NCBI RefSeq assembly: GCF_017115085.1
Contig: NZ_JABXKJ010000233.1
Location: forward strand, 1-64,000
DNA length: 64,000 nucleotides
Direction of reading: 5' to 3'
From: Nostoc sp. NMS7
GTDB taxonomy: Bacteria > Cyanobacteriota > Cyanobacteriia > Cyanobacteriales > Nostocaceae
The position numbers were made by a program, and so were the translations under genes. The notes under the pieces are model-generated. The model did not search any database. It saw only the letters and a list, made by a program, of their open reading frames with translations, and was not told the DNA's origin. Shown piece after piece: positions 1 to 7,911 of the stretch; position 1 is the first letter of the stretch; each line of letters starts with the position of its first letter.

Positions 1-2
1 CA

Positions 3-464
3 GTCAAAGCGGAATTTAATGTTTACAGAGAGGCGTCTTACAACGATTACGTCGGCTTTTATCAGGTGACTGATCCAAATGGTGGAATTGATACCAATGG
101 CGACGGCAAGCCTGATATTCTCGCGGGACAGGCTGGTTATATTCAGGCTGCTGTGCGTGGTCGGGTTGCTGGTATTGATTTGAGTGTGAAAAATCAAGGT
201 ACTGCTACTGAGACTGGTATTTTCCAACCTGGTGCTATCTTTGCTCCATTCATTATTGTTAATGCTAAACCTGATGCGCTTTTAGATAACAATTCTAGTA
301 ATGATCCGGCGGTTTATTTCCCGTTCTTGGGTGCTAATTCTGATCATACGGATCACATTCGCTTGTTAGCTAGTAATACTTTTGGCTTTGAGGATTTAGC
401 CAATGGTGGCGACAAGGATTTCAATGATCTGATTATCAAAGTTAATTTGACAACCACAATTTAG
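3..464 (+). CDS. DUF4114-type protein, C-terminal end (cut by window edge)
   Basis: The reading frame is open from the first bases of the window, so only the last ~153 residues are visible and the true start lies upstream. The segment NGDGKPD resembles a calcium-binding loop, and the end (FGFEDLANGGDKDFNDLII) has the pattern of the DUF4114 domain found at the C-terminus of large secreted or surface cyanobacterial proteins with calcium-binding repeats. A GTG at 66 could be mistaken for a start, but the upstream sequence (VKAEFNVYREASYNDYVGFYQ) reads as the same domain. The function of the whole protein cannot be told from this fragment. A strong hairpin follows the stop codon. Confidence 0.75.
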   Translation, partial: VKAEFNVYREASYNDYVGFYQVTDPNGGIDTNGDGKPDILAGQAGYIQAAVRGRVAGIDLSVKNQGTATETGIFQPGAIFAPFIIVNAKPDALLDNNSSNDPAVYFPFLGANSDHTDHIRLLASNTFGFEDLANGGDKDFNDLIIKVNLTTTI

Positions 465-481
465 TCATCTTATCGAAGAAA

Positions 482-529
482 GGCTTTTTGTAAGGAGGCA
501 GAAGGAATTCTGACTCCTTACAAAAAGCC
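482..529 (+). terminator. Long perfect hairpin after the DUF4114 gene
   Basis: Two perfectly complementary 16-base arms, GGCTTTTTGTAAGGAG (482-497) and its reverse complement (514-529), are separated by 16 bases. The hairpin starts 17 bases after the stop codon, so a transcription-ending or 3'-stabilising role is likely. It lacks a long T tract, so it may instead be a dispersed palindromic repeat. Confidence 0.55.
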
Positions 530-769
530 GTGAACGAATGTTCAAGGGTTTAAACCCGAATGGCATTAAGAAAAGCCGAAACGCTTGTGGATGCTGCACA
601 AAGTAATCCCGCAACTCTTGGAGACGCTGCGCGAACGTTGCTAGCTGAAAACCTCTCTTGTGGTGTTGAATCGAGCGACTGTCATGTTCGCGCAGCGTCT
701 CGTAGAGAAGGTACTTGTTGCGCCTCGCCCATCGCACAAAATAAATTTTCTTCAATTTCAGCGAACGCT

Positions 770-1018
770 AATCAAACACAGGGGCAGGTAGAACAGGTTT
801 ATCTGCTTCCTTATCGGGAGAAAACCAAGTTTCGGGTGTAGAAGTCAAAGCGGATAAAGCAAGCGAAAGTTCCGCCGCATCCGTGCCACAGCCTGAAAAA
901 TGGTCGCATGAGGCGATAGTTGCTTTTGTCAAATATGCGACCGAGGCGTATGCAGAAACTGAAAGTTGCGGCGAATTCGGGGTTGGGCTTCTTGCAAGAG
1001 TGCTGGATGTCAATCAAA
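770..1018 (+). other. Open reading-frame remnant of unknown origin, joined to a transposase remnant
   Basis: The frame reads about 80 residues (from GAGRTGLSASLSGENQ to GVGLLARVLDVN) with no start codon before an upstream TAA at about 769. At 1019 it runs into sequence that clearly belongs to a transposase. It looks like the tail of a destroyed gene, but no family was recognised. The stretch 530-769 before it contains short dispersed repeats of the type seen widely in Nostoc (for example GCGCAGCGTCTCGTAGAG) and no convincing gene. Confidence 0.3.
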
Positions 1019-1488
1019 TTCCCTTAAAGGATGGGGAAGATGCCTTATTGGTCAACTGGTGTGAGTTAACTATTACTCGTGATGATGGCACTCTAATTTA
1101 CAAAAATAACTTTGCCACAAATCATCAAATTACTGAGATTAACGTTGAGGCAATTGTATCGGCTGGTCGCACCAGATGGAAAGTGGAAAACAAAAATAAC
1201 AATACACTGAAGACCAAGGGTTATAACTTAGAACACAACTTTGGACATTGAAAAAACCATTTATCTTCCCTATTAGCGACCTTTAATATTCTGGCATTTC
1301 TGTTTCATACTCTACTTGACCTTACTTCAGTAAAATACCAATTTATTCGCTAGAATTTACCAACGCGCAAGACCTTTTTTGATGATTTACGAGCTTTAAT
1401 CCGTTATCTCTACTTTGATTCCTGGGACAATCTACTCGACTTTATGATCCACGGTTTGGAATTAGACTTTCATCCCAACACAAGCTGA
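1019..1488 (+). pseudogene. DDE transposase remnant, C-terminal half, two nonsense codons
   Basis: Read straight through in one frame, the segment gives a transposase C-terminus: LVNWCELTITRDDGTLIYKN, then the signature WKVENKNNNTLKTKGYNLEH followed by NFGH, then HLSSLLATFNILAFLFHTLL and a final FDDLRALIRYLYFDSW. TGA at 1249-1251, where GHGK is expected, and TAG at 1351-1353 interrupt the frame. The natural stop is TGA at 1486-1488. The VEN..N.LK..GY.LEHNFGH block is typical of a DDE transposase family common in cyanobacteria. The 5' half is missing and no terminal repeats were found. The 250 bases after it (1489-1742) hold no recognisable gene. Confidence 0.7.
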
Positions 1489-1742
1489 AAACATCATTTT
1501 TGAGAATATTCACAATTCCGTGTAATACATGGTCATTTTCTCCCATTCCATCTATTACTTGGTGGATTTTTGTACCTATCAATTTATTTTAAATAGCCAT
1601 AGATACCTTTAATTCATTACTCAGCAATATTCTCAACAGATTTCATGTTCCATCAGTTAGTTTTACGCTAAAAATGTTGATAACCATACTCATAATGAGA
1701 ATTGCTGACAAGTGCTTTATAGAGTTGCTAAGTAACGTAGAG

Positions 1743-1937
1743 TGTGCATTGGCATAACCAGCCGATGCATTGGCATAACCAGCCGATGCAATGGCATAAC
1801 CACTCGATGCATTGGCATAAGCAGTCGATGCATTGGCATAACCAGCCGATGCATTGGCATAACCAGTCGATGCATTGGCATAACCAGCCGATGCATTGGC
1901 ATAACCAGGCGATGCAATGGCATAACCAGTCGATGCA
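1743..1937. repeat. 21-bp tandem repeat, 9 full units plus a partial
   Basis: Units of the form GATGCATTGGCATAACCAGCC start at 1743, 1764, 1785, 1806, 1827, 1848, 1869, 1890 and 1911, with a partial unit at 1932. Differences are confined to a few positions (GCC/GTC/GGC/CTC at the end, CATT/CAAT in the core). As 21 is a multiple of three, several frames on both strands stay open and spell heptapeptides (GYANASA on the minus strand, MHWHNQP on the plus strand). No start signal supports translation. It lies about 60 bases past the 3' end of the SulP gene. Confidence 0.95.
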
Positions 1938-1999
1938 AGTTTAATCTGGCGGAACAAACTCAACAAAGCCGCCTTCATTGCAAAATATTGTCAGTCATT

Positions 2000-3673
2000 T
2001 TATTCCATCAATTCTTTCGTTTTTAAATCAGCCGCTATCGGTAGAGAACATCCTGCAATCTCAGGAGAGATAGAGCAAATCGCATCTGTCGTTGTTTCAA
2101 AACAATTTGATAACCCAATTGTTTTTAACAATCCTGAACGTTCTAATAGTTGTTTGACTTCGGGTTGTAAACCTGTGAGAATTAACCGGCAATTGTGCCG
2201 TTCCATGTCATGATAAATATCCTCTAAGGCTACTAACCCAGTTGTGTCCATATTTGGCACAAACCGTAACCGTAGAATTAAATACTTCACTTCCGGTTCA
2301 TCGCGCAGGAAGGTAGCAAACCGTTCAGCAGCACCAAAAAATACGGGGCCATCTACCCGATAAACGGCAATTTCCTTACCTAATTCCAGAGGAGTACCAG
2401 GGGGAAATACTTCGGTTTCAGGTATTTTAACTAGGCTTAAATCGCTCATCCGTTTGATGAACAAAGCTCCAGCTGCAATCAATCCCACTTCGACAGCCAG
2501 AACTAAGTCAAACAAAATTGTCACTAGCCAGGTGAGAATCATCACCGCAAAGTCGGAGTAGGTAGCACGCATTAACAAACCAATGCCTTTCCACTCAATC
2601 ATCCGCCCACTAACTACCATGAGAATCCCAGCAAGTGCCGCTAAAGGAATCTGTGCTGCTAAGGGTGCTAAAGTTAAAACAATAATCGCTAAAGCAACGC
2701 CGTGAATTACCCCAGATAGTCGGGTTTTACCGCCAGAACGGACATTGACAACAGTCCGAGCGATCGCACCTGTTGCGGGAATGCCACCAAAAAATGGCAC
2801 AATAATATTTGCCAATCCTTGACCAATCAATTCGCGATCGCTATTGTGTTTTTCGCTTACCGTCATCCCATCAGCCACCACCGCCGATAGCAACGATTCA
2901 ATACTTCCCAGTGCTGCTAAAGCCAAAGCCGGATTAATCAGTTCCCGAATCAAGCCAAAATTATTCCAGTGGGGAATACCTTGGGGCATCGGTAAGGATT
3001 GCGGAATGTTGCCAATTGTGGGTACATCGAGATGGAAATAACTAGCGATCGCTGTTGCCAACACCAACCCCATTAAAGAACCCGGTATTATAGAATTAAT
3101 CTTGGGCCACATAACCGTGGTTACAATCACCACTATTGCCAACCCAACAGCAGCCCAATTTAAAGCTTCTACATGAGTTAGACTTTGCCAAAGTCCCGGC
3201 GCAAAATGTTCACTGCGCGGTAGTTGTAAACCAAAGAAATTATTTAATTGACCACAAAATATAATCACGGCAATACCATTGGTAAAGCCTGCCGTCACTG
3301 GATAGGGAATAAACTTCACTAGCTGTCCAAGTTTGGCAACCCCCAAGGCAATCTGGATAATCCCAGCCATCACCCCAGCAATCCAAACTTTCTCAATGCC
3401 GTACTTGGCGACAATTCCCACTAAAACCACAGCCATTGCACCTGTTGGCCCTGTAATCTGTACCGAGGAACCGCCAAAGATTGCCGCGACAATTCCCGCC
3501 ACAATCGCGGTGTAAAGTCCAGCTTTTGGTTCTACTCCACTCGCTACCGCAAAGGCTAAAGCTAAAGGTAAGGCTACTACTGCTGCTGTCAGCCCTCCCG
3601 TCAAATCGCCACGCAGTCCACTAAATAAGCGTCCCAGACGCTGTGGTTCTTCGAGGATATCTGAGATTGCCAT
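2000..3673 (-). CDS. SulP-family anion transporter with STAS domain (sulfate/bicarbonate type)
   Basis: Inner-membrane transporter of the SulP (SLC26-like) family, which includes the cyanobacterial bicarbonate carrier BicA and many sulfate permeases. The N-terminal signature is clear (GDLTGGLTAAVVALPLALAF, then ASGVEPKAGLYTAIVAG), followed by many hydrophobic segments to about residue 410. A C-terminal STAS domain follows (VDGPVFFGAAERF...NMDTTGLVALEDI). Length is normal at 557 residues. ATG at 3673 (MAISDILEE) was chosen; a TTG four codons upstream is possible, but the GAGAG ribosome-site-like sequence is spaced better for the ATG. The substrate cannot be fixed from sequence. Carboxysome genes nearby make bicarbonate attractive, while the sulfur region downstream leaves sulfate possible. 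Confidence 0.9.
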   Translation of the reverse strand: MAISDILEEPQRLGRLFSGLRGDLTGGLTAAVVALPLALAFAVASGVEPKAGLYTAIVAGIVAAIFGGSSVQITGPTGAMAVVLVGIVAKYGIEKVWIAGVMAGIIQIALGVAKLGQLVKFIPYPVTAGFTNGIAVIIFCGQLNNFFGLQLPRSEHFAPGLWQSLTHVEALNWAAVGLAIVVIVTTVMWPKINSIIPGSLMGLVLATAIASYFHLDVPTIGNIPQSLPMPQGIPHWNNFGLIRELINPALALAALGSIESLLSAVVADGMTVSEKHNSDRELIGQGLANIIVPFFGGIPATGAIARTVVNVRSGGKTRLSGVIHGVALAIIVLTLAPLAAQIPLAALAGILMVVSGRMIEWKGIGLLMRATYSDFAVMILTWLVTILFDLVLAVEVGLIAAGALFIKRMSDLSLVKIPETEVFPPGTPLELGKEIAVYRVDGPVFFGAAERFATFLRDEPEVKYLILRLRFVPNMDTTGLVALEDIYHDMERHNCRLILTGLQPEVKQLLERSGLLKTIGLSNCFETTTDAICSISPEIAGCSLPIAADLKTKELME

Positions 3674-3902
3674 ATTCAGTTTCAACTCTCATACAGAATT
3701 TGCTGATACATACATTGATGTGATATGATATCCGGGCAATTAAGCATAATACCCGGAACCCCAAAGAGCCTGCGGGGAAAAGCCCCTTTATTATAGACAT
3801 CTGGGAAAAAAGTCAAGATTATATTGTGATTAGCTTGTAGCGTGCAATATTGAAGAATCCGCCCATTTGGGTTTTAGATGAAGCTCCCTTGGCGGTGGAT
3901 AA

Positions 3903-3961
3903 GGGACTGACAACAAATAAATTACCCAATCTTGTGGGGTATTTTTTTATTTGTCAGTCCC
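3903..3961. mobile_element. 59-bp MITE-like element with TAA target duplication
   Basis: The element begins GGGACTGACAACAAATAAAT and ends TTTTTTATTTGTCAGTCCC, forming a near-perfect terminal inverted repeat around a short loop. It is flanked by TAA at 3900-3902 and 3962-3964. The homologous empty site survives in the intact ABC gene (GTGGATAATGAGAC near 5711), where a single TAA is present, so both insertion and duplication can be read directly. A longer relative lies at 53789-53910. Confidence 0.85.
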
Positions 3962-4028
3962 TAATGAAACAGAAGCGGCAATCTGGCGATCGCTCAAAGG
4001 GATTATAGTCGATAAAACTATAATTGCG

Positions 4029-4050
4029 TTCGCGTAGCGTACCGTAGGTA
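4029..4050. repeat. 22-nt dispersed element inserted into a HIP1 site
   Basis: In the decayed ABC copy the sequence ATTGCG is followed by a 22-base insertion (TTCGCGTAGCG, then TACCGTAGGTA) and then ATCGCTCATCG. The intact gene at the same place reads ATTGCGATCGCTCATCG. The insert therefore split a GCGATCGC octamer. Similar GCGTTCGCGTAGCG strings are common short dispersed repeats in Nostoc genomes. Confidence 0.75.
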
Positions 4051-4117
4051 ATCGCTCATCGTCAGACTCAGGACTTTGTTCTGTGTTAATATCAACTGCA
4101 CGAAACCGCAAAAAGCC

Positions 4118-5926
4118 GTGGCTACTCTATTAAAATCTCATCGGATATCAAGAAGGCGTAAACATTCAACGCATCCTCTCCAGCGCTTGCTTGAGTATGG
4201 ACACCAGTATCGTAAACAAATTTGGCTGGCGACTACTTATTCTACGCTCAATAAATTTTTCGACTTGGCACCACCCGGCTTAATTGGCGTTGCGGTGGAT
4301 GTGGTAGTCAAACAGCAGGATTCCATAATTGCCCAGTTAGGGGTACGCGATGTCTTTCAACAATTTTTGATTATTTCCTTCCTGACTGTGATCATTTGGA
4401 TACTAGAATCTGTTTTTGAGTACGCCTACGCTCGACTTTGGCGGAATTTGGCTCAGAATATTCAGCATGACTTGCGTTTGGATGCATACAAACATTTGCA
4501 AGAGTTGGAATTGGCTTATTTTGAAGAACGCAGCACTGGCGGTTTAATGTCTATTCTCAGTGATGATATTAACCAATTAGAGCGGTTTTTGGATGGAGGA
4601 GCGAATGATATTATCCAAGTTTCCGCAACTGTTGTAATTATTGGCGCTGCTTTCTTTATTTTGGCTCCTAGTGTAGCGTGGATGGCTTTGTCTCCAATGC
4701 CGTTTATCCTCTGGGGTTCCTTTGCTTATCAACGATTACTTGCACCTCGCTACGCCGAAGTACGAGAAAAGGTAGGTTTCCTGAATTCGCGTTTGTCAAA
4801 TAATATTAGTGGAATTACTACTATTAAAAGTTTCACTGCTGAAGCTTATGAAGCCTCTCGTCTGGAATTAGATAGTGAAGCTTATCGCCGTAGTAACTCT
4901 AAAGCAATTACTCTTTCTGCTGCTTTTGTCCCGTTAATTCGGATGCTAATTTTAGTGGGTTTCACGGCATTACTGTTGTATGGCGGGATGGCAGCAGTTT
5001 CTGGAAAAATGTCTGTAGGTACTTACAGCGTATTAGTATTTTTAATTCAGCGCTTGCTGTGGCCTTTAACAAGATTAGGCGAAACTTTTGACCAATATCA
5101 AAGGGCAATGGCTTCTACTAATCGAGTCATGAATTTGTTGGATACTCCTATCGCTATTCATACAGGTGATGTATCGTTACCTGTGAATGAAGTGCGCGGT
5201 GAAGTGCAATTTAAAAATGTTTATTTTGCCTATAAAGATAGATTTCCAGTGATTAAAAATCTGTCTTTGGATATTCCGGCAGGAAAAACGATCGCAATTG
5301 TCGGTTCAACTGGTTCTGGTAAAAGCACTTTAGTCAAACTCTTGTTGCGGTTGTACGAAGTGCAAACGGGAAGTATTACTCTCGATGGCATTGATTTACA
5401 AAGTTTGAATTTGCAAGATTTACGCCGTTGCATTGGTTTGGTGAGTCAAGATGTCTTTCTATTTCATGGCACTGTAGCGGAGAATATTGCTTATGGTAGC
5501 TTTGAAACTAGAGAAGAAGAAATCATCACGGCGGCGAAGATAGCGGAGGCGCACGAATTTATTATTGAATTGCCCGAAGGTTATGAGACAATTGTAGGAG
5601 AAAGAGGACAAAAGTTATCTGGTGGACAAAGACAACGGATTGCGATCGCCCGTGCAGTTCTCAAAAATCCCCCCATTCTGATTTTAGATGAAGCAACCTC
5701 AGCAGTGGATAATGAGACAGAAGCGGCAATTCAGCGATCGCTCGAACGGATTACAGTCGATAGAACTACAATTGCGATCGCTCATCGTCTTTCCACCATC
5801 CGCAATGCCGATTGCATTTATGTCATGGAACATGGGAAATTAGTAGAGTCGGGAACTCATGAGCAATTGCTGGAGAAAGATGAGATTTATTCTAGTCTTT
5901 GGCGTGTACAGTCAGGTTTGAGATAA
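4118..5926 (+). CDS. ABC transporter, fused membrane and ATPase domains (exporter type)
   Basis: Half-transporter of the ABCB/MsbA architecture that works as a homodimer in the inner membrane, usually exporting lipids, peptides or drugs. About six membrane helices lie in the first ~330 residues. The nucleotide-binding domain follows, with Walker A GSTGSGKST, Q-loop VSQDVFLFHGTV, signature LSGGQRQRIAIARA, Walker B ILILDEATS and H-loop IAHRLSTI. All ATPase residues are present, so it should be active. The start is uncertain: GTG 4118 is used, but TTG 4076 in the same frame is possible, and the original 5' end may have been altered by the rearrangement that left a decayed duplicate just upstream. 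The substrate is unknown. Confidence 0.9.
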   Translation: MATLLKSHRISRRRKHSTHPLQRLLEYGHQYRKQIWLATTYSTLNKFFDLAPPGLIGVAVDVVVKQQDSIIAQLGVRDVFQQFLIISFLTVIIWILESVFEYAYARLWRNLAQNIQHDLRLDAYKHLQELELAYFEERSTGGLMSILSDDINQLERFLDGGANDIIQVSATVVIIGAAFFILAPSVAWMALSPMPFILWGSFAYQRLLAPRYAEVREKVGFLNSRLSNNISGITTIKSFTAEAYEASRLELDSEAYRRSNSKAITLSAAFVPLIRMLILVGFTALLLYGGMAAVSGKMSVGTYSVLVFLIQRLLWPLTRLGETFDQYQRAMASTNRVMNLLDTPIAIHTGDVSLPVNEVRGEVQFKNVYFAYKDRFPVIKNLSLDIPAGKTIAIVGSTGSGKSTLVKLLLRLYEVQTGSITLDGIDLQSLNLQDLRRCIGLVSQDVFLFHGTVAENIAYGSFETREEEIITAAKIAEAHEFIIELPEGYETIVGERGQKLSGGQRQRIAIARAVLKNPPILILDEATSAVDNETEAAIQRSLERITVDRTTIAIAHRLSTIRNADCIYVMEHGKLVESGTHEQLLEKDEIYSSLWRVQSGLR

Positions 5927-5965
5927 CTTTCGCGCAAAGTTTTGTGTCTTCATTACGAATTATTT

Positions 5966-6394
5966 ATGTTTTTTGGTAATAGTCAACCAGAATCAGGTGA
6001 TACTAAGTGGCGTCGCCAGTTAGATAGGTTTGTGAAAGCAAATCAGCAGGAATTGGCGGCGCTGTTTTGGGGATTGTGGTTAGCAAATGGTGACAGTCAG
6101 GGTACTGTTGGTATTGATTTGCAACCAACACCGCATTTTGTTTATTGTCCGAAAGAGCAGATAGATAAGTTAAATAATCAAGTTGATAATCGGCTTCAGG
6201 AAATTTTGGGAATTGTTGAGAATCATCAGCCGGAAGTGGAAGTTGTGATGATTGGGATTGGTAAGGGGGAAATTAAGTTAATTCAGTTTGCACCGGAACC
6301 AGCACCACCGATTTGTTTTGAGGAAGTTGGGAAGGATGTGGATGGGTTATTGGATGTGCTGGAAGAGAGGATGAGGGAGGAGATTGTTTTTTAA
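5966..6394 (+). CDS. Conserved cyanobacterial protein, likely CcmS-type carboxysome assembly chaperone
   Basis: A soluble 142-residue protein (MFFGNSQPESGDTKW...) with no signal peptide or membrane segment. Conserved-looking blocks are LAALFWGLWL, IGIDLQPTPHFV, VMIGIGKGEIKLIQF and an acidic C-terminus with LLDVLEERM. The pattern fits the small cyanobacterial family now called CcmS, a beta-carboxysome assembly chaperone reported to act on CcmK shell proteins. The assignment is from memory of the family. Carboxysome genes 4-6 kb downstream (ParA/McdB-like, ccmK3, ccmK4) support it. ATG 5966 was chosen because the upstream codons from TTG 5942 do not look conserved. It follows the ABC gene by 39 bases and could share its transcript. 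Confidence 0.6.
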   Translation: MFFGNSQPESGDTKWRRQLDRFVKANQQELAALFWGLWLANGDSQGTVGIDLQPTPHFVYCPKEQIDKLNNQVDNRLQEILGIVENHQPEVEVVMIGIGKGEIKLIQFAPEPAPPICFEEVGKDVDGLLDVLEERMREEIVF

Positions 6395-6582
6395 CGCAGA
6401 GGGACGCTGAGGGAAGCGCAGAGGAACGCGGAGGAAGAGAAATAACTCTGCGCTTATTTTTTAGTTGATTGCTTTGTAGAAATCTGGGTAAGTTAGATTT
6501 TCAGCACAATGCCAGATAATGTTAAATACGGCTTCGTAGCGATATGAACTGTTTTTGTAGAACTGTTCACTCAGATAGTCTT

Positions 6583-6930
6583 TTAGGTTATGACTACTTG
6601 TGATAAATGTTCTTTTTGAAGGATTTTCGTCAAGCTTTCTGCTATATCCAATAAACAGGATTCATAAGATAGTTGATGTGTGGGTTTAAGGCTGAATTTG
6701 TTTTCGTAGTCATCATATTCCTGAAAATTCTCAATGTCCTGAACAAGAAGAAGGACAGCTTGTTTTAGGCTCTCTTTAACTAATTTATTGCCTAGATCAA
6801 GTTGTTCTAGATTTTGAACAGCATTTACTAGACTTTGAGATGCTTGCAAACGCATGAATCTATTTTGATTACTTTCACGTATTTGGAATAAAGTAGCGAT
6901 CGCCTTTGGATTACCTGAATCAATTTTCAC
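6583..6930 (-). pseudogene. HEAT-repeat protein tail, probably a remnant of a NACHT/HEAT gene
   Basis: The frame (115 residues from a GTG) contains GNPKAIATLFQIRES followed by RLQASQSL, which matches the repeated unit (GNPKAIAALxQLxxSTQD, RxxAAxSL) of the HEAT-repeat tails on cyanobacterial NACHT ATPases. Only one such unit is left, fused to a helical C-terminus. There is no plausible start, since an in-frame stop lies just upstream of the GTG and no ribosome site is seen. It is therefore most likely the 3' stump of a lost gene. The region between it and the CcmS-like gene (6395-6582) carries a common G+A-rich dispersed repeat (CGCAGAGGGACGC type). Confidence 0.45.
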
Positions 6931-7069
6931 TAAATCAGTTGGCTTCCTGTCAAGTCTACACGCAATAAGTATCTGTAAAGTTTTCCCTCTTATGACTCAA
7001 AAAATACAGATGGTGAAATGTGAAAAAAACTCTGCGAGGTGAGCGATATGATTAACTGTCAGATAGACT

Positions 7070-7468
7070 TCAGAGTTGTATCTCAAGCATTGGAGAATCA
7101 ATATCTAAAAGCCAACTTTCATCAATAAAATCTAAATTTTCATTGTAAATAAGAACCAACTCACCTAACTTTTGAGCGTTATTACTTGCCGTCTGTGTCC
7201 CATCAACAGCAGAAGCTATAAGGAAAAACTTTAGTTGTAGAAAACGTTCTTTGTGGGTAACGCCAATAGAGCTACTAACTAATTCAGCTTTTAGGAGACG
7301 AGGCAAAGTAATTGTTTCATAATATTTATCTTGTTCATCCCAGTAACCGCATATTTTATAATCAGATAGTTCCAGATGTTGTTTAACAACAGTATTAGCA
7401 TCTAAAGTTTCTAATATTTCAGTTAAATCTCGCCAAACTTGATGATTTTTCAATTCAAGTTTTTTCAT
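7070..7468 (-). CDS. Hypothetical protein, second gene of a two-gene unit (possible immunity/antitoxin)
   Basis: A 132-residue soluble acidic protein (MKKLELKNHQVWRDL... to ...DIDSPMLEIQL) with no recognised domain. It starts 12 bases after the stop of the upstream gene at 7481-7789, so the two are probably co-transcribed. The arrangement of a basic small protein followed closely by an acidic small protein is often seen for toxin-immunity or toxin-antitoxin pairs, but nothing in this protein proves that role. Confidence 0.6.
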   Translation of the reverse strand: MKKLELKNHQVWRDLTEILETLDANTVVKQHLELSDYKICGYWDEQDKYYETITLPRLLKAELVSSSIGVTHKERFLQLKFFLIASAVDGTQTASNNAQKLGELVLIYNENLDFIDESWLLDIDSPMLEIQL

Positions 7469-7480
7469 AGTTCTGCGGGT

Positions 7481-7789
7481 TTAATGTTCTGTTACCAAAC
7501 CGGGGAAGTGTAATATACCATCAATAAATTTTGCATGAAATCGGCGCTCACCACCTTTACCTAATACTTTAGATTTCAAATCGTAGCCGGATTCTTGGGA
7601 AGTCACCAGTCCCACATTACCACGAGGAGGTACTTGCCCTTTCTCAATAGCTTTTAAATGTTTGCCATTCTGATCGTATTTTAATGAAAACTTTATTTGT
7701 TCACTTGCAAATGAAACTAGCAGACCACTGGTTGACAAATATACAGCATTAGGTTGAATATCTTCCCAATTATTGGGTAAAGCTTCCAT
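7481..7789 (-). CDS. Hypothetical protein, first gene of a two-gene unit (possible toxin-domain fragment)
   Basis: A 102-residue protein starting MEALPNNWEDIQPNAVYLS. Its basic C-terminal half (GYDLKSKVLGKGGERRFHAK, then FIDGILHFPGLV) looks like a compact domain of the kind found at the end of polymorphic toxins, but no family was recognised with confidence. An inverted repeat lies directly upstream of the start codon and no Shine-Dalgarno sequence is visible, so expression may be controlled at that repeat. The partner gene follows after 12 bases. Confidence 0.55.
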   Translation of the reverse strand: MEALPNNWEDIQPNAVYLSTSGLLVSFASEQIKFSLKYDQNGKHLKAIEKGQVPPRGNVGLVTSQESGYDLKSKVLGKGGERRFHAKFIDGILHFPGLVTEH

Positions 7790-7791
7790 TT

Positions 7792-7819
7792 AATTTACTA
7801 GTGATATACTAGTCAAATT
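7792..7819. promoter_or_regulatory. Inverted repeat just upstream of the two-gene unit
   Basis: AATTTACTAGT (7792-7802) and ACTAGTCAAATT (7808-7819) form near-perfect arms around GATAT. The repeat ends three bases before the ATG at 7789 (minus strand). It could be an operator for autoregulation or an mRNA hairpin that hides the start. Position and symmetry are directly visible; the role is inferred. Confidence 0.45.
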
Positions 7820-7911
7820 TAATTCGTAATGGGCTACGTCCCGCTACGCTAACGTAATTCGTAATTATTACCCCATAGTAGGGTGGGGATTAAAATGCCC
7901 ACCCTAATTGC

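Larger units (their letters stand above)
3841..4060 (+). pseudogene. Decayed partial duplicate of the adjacent ABC transporter 3' end
   Basis: This non-coding stretch aligns base by base with 5661-5795 of the intact downstream ABC transporter gene, the part encoding the segment before Walker B through the H-loop. Compare CGTGCAATATTGAAGAATCC here with CGTGCAGTTCTCAAAAATCC in the gene, and TTTTAGATGAAGC in both. Two insertions break it: a 59-bp element (3903-3961) and a 22-nt element (4029-4050). The similarity ends around 4060, just before the start of the intact gene, so the copy is the stump of a tandem ABC transporter or of a duplication. Confidence 0.85.

Noticed and set aside
560..841. 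93-codon plus-strand frame
   Set aside because: It is made largely of short dispersed repeats (GCGCAGCGTCTCGTAGAG type) and has no family-like pattern.
1643..1978. Heptapeptide-repeat proteins on both strands over the 21-bp array
   Set aside because: Several overlapping frames are open only because the period is a multiple of three. No ribosome site, signal or conserved flank supports a gene.
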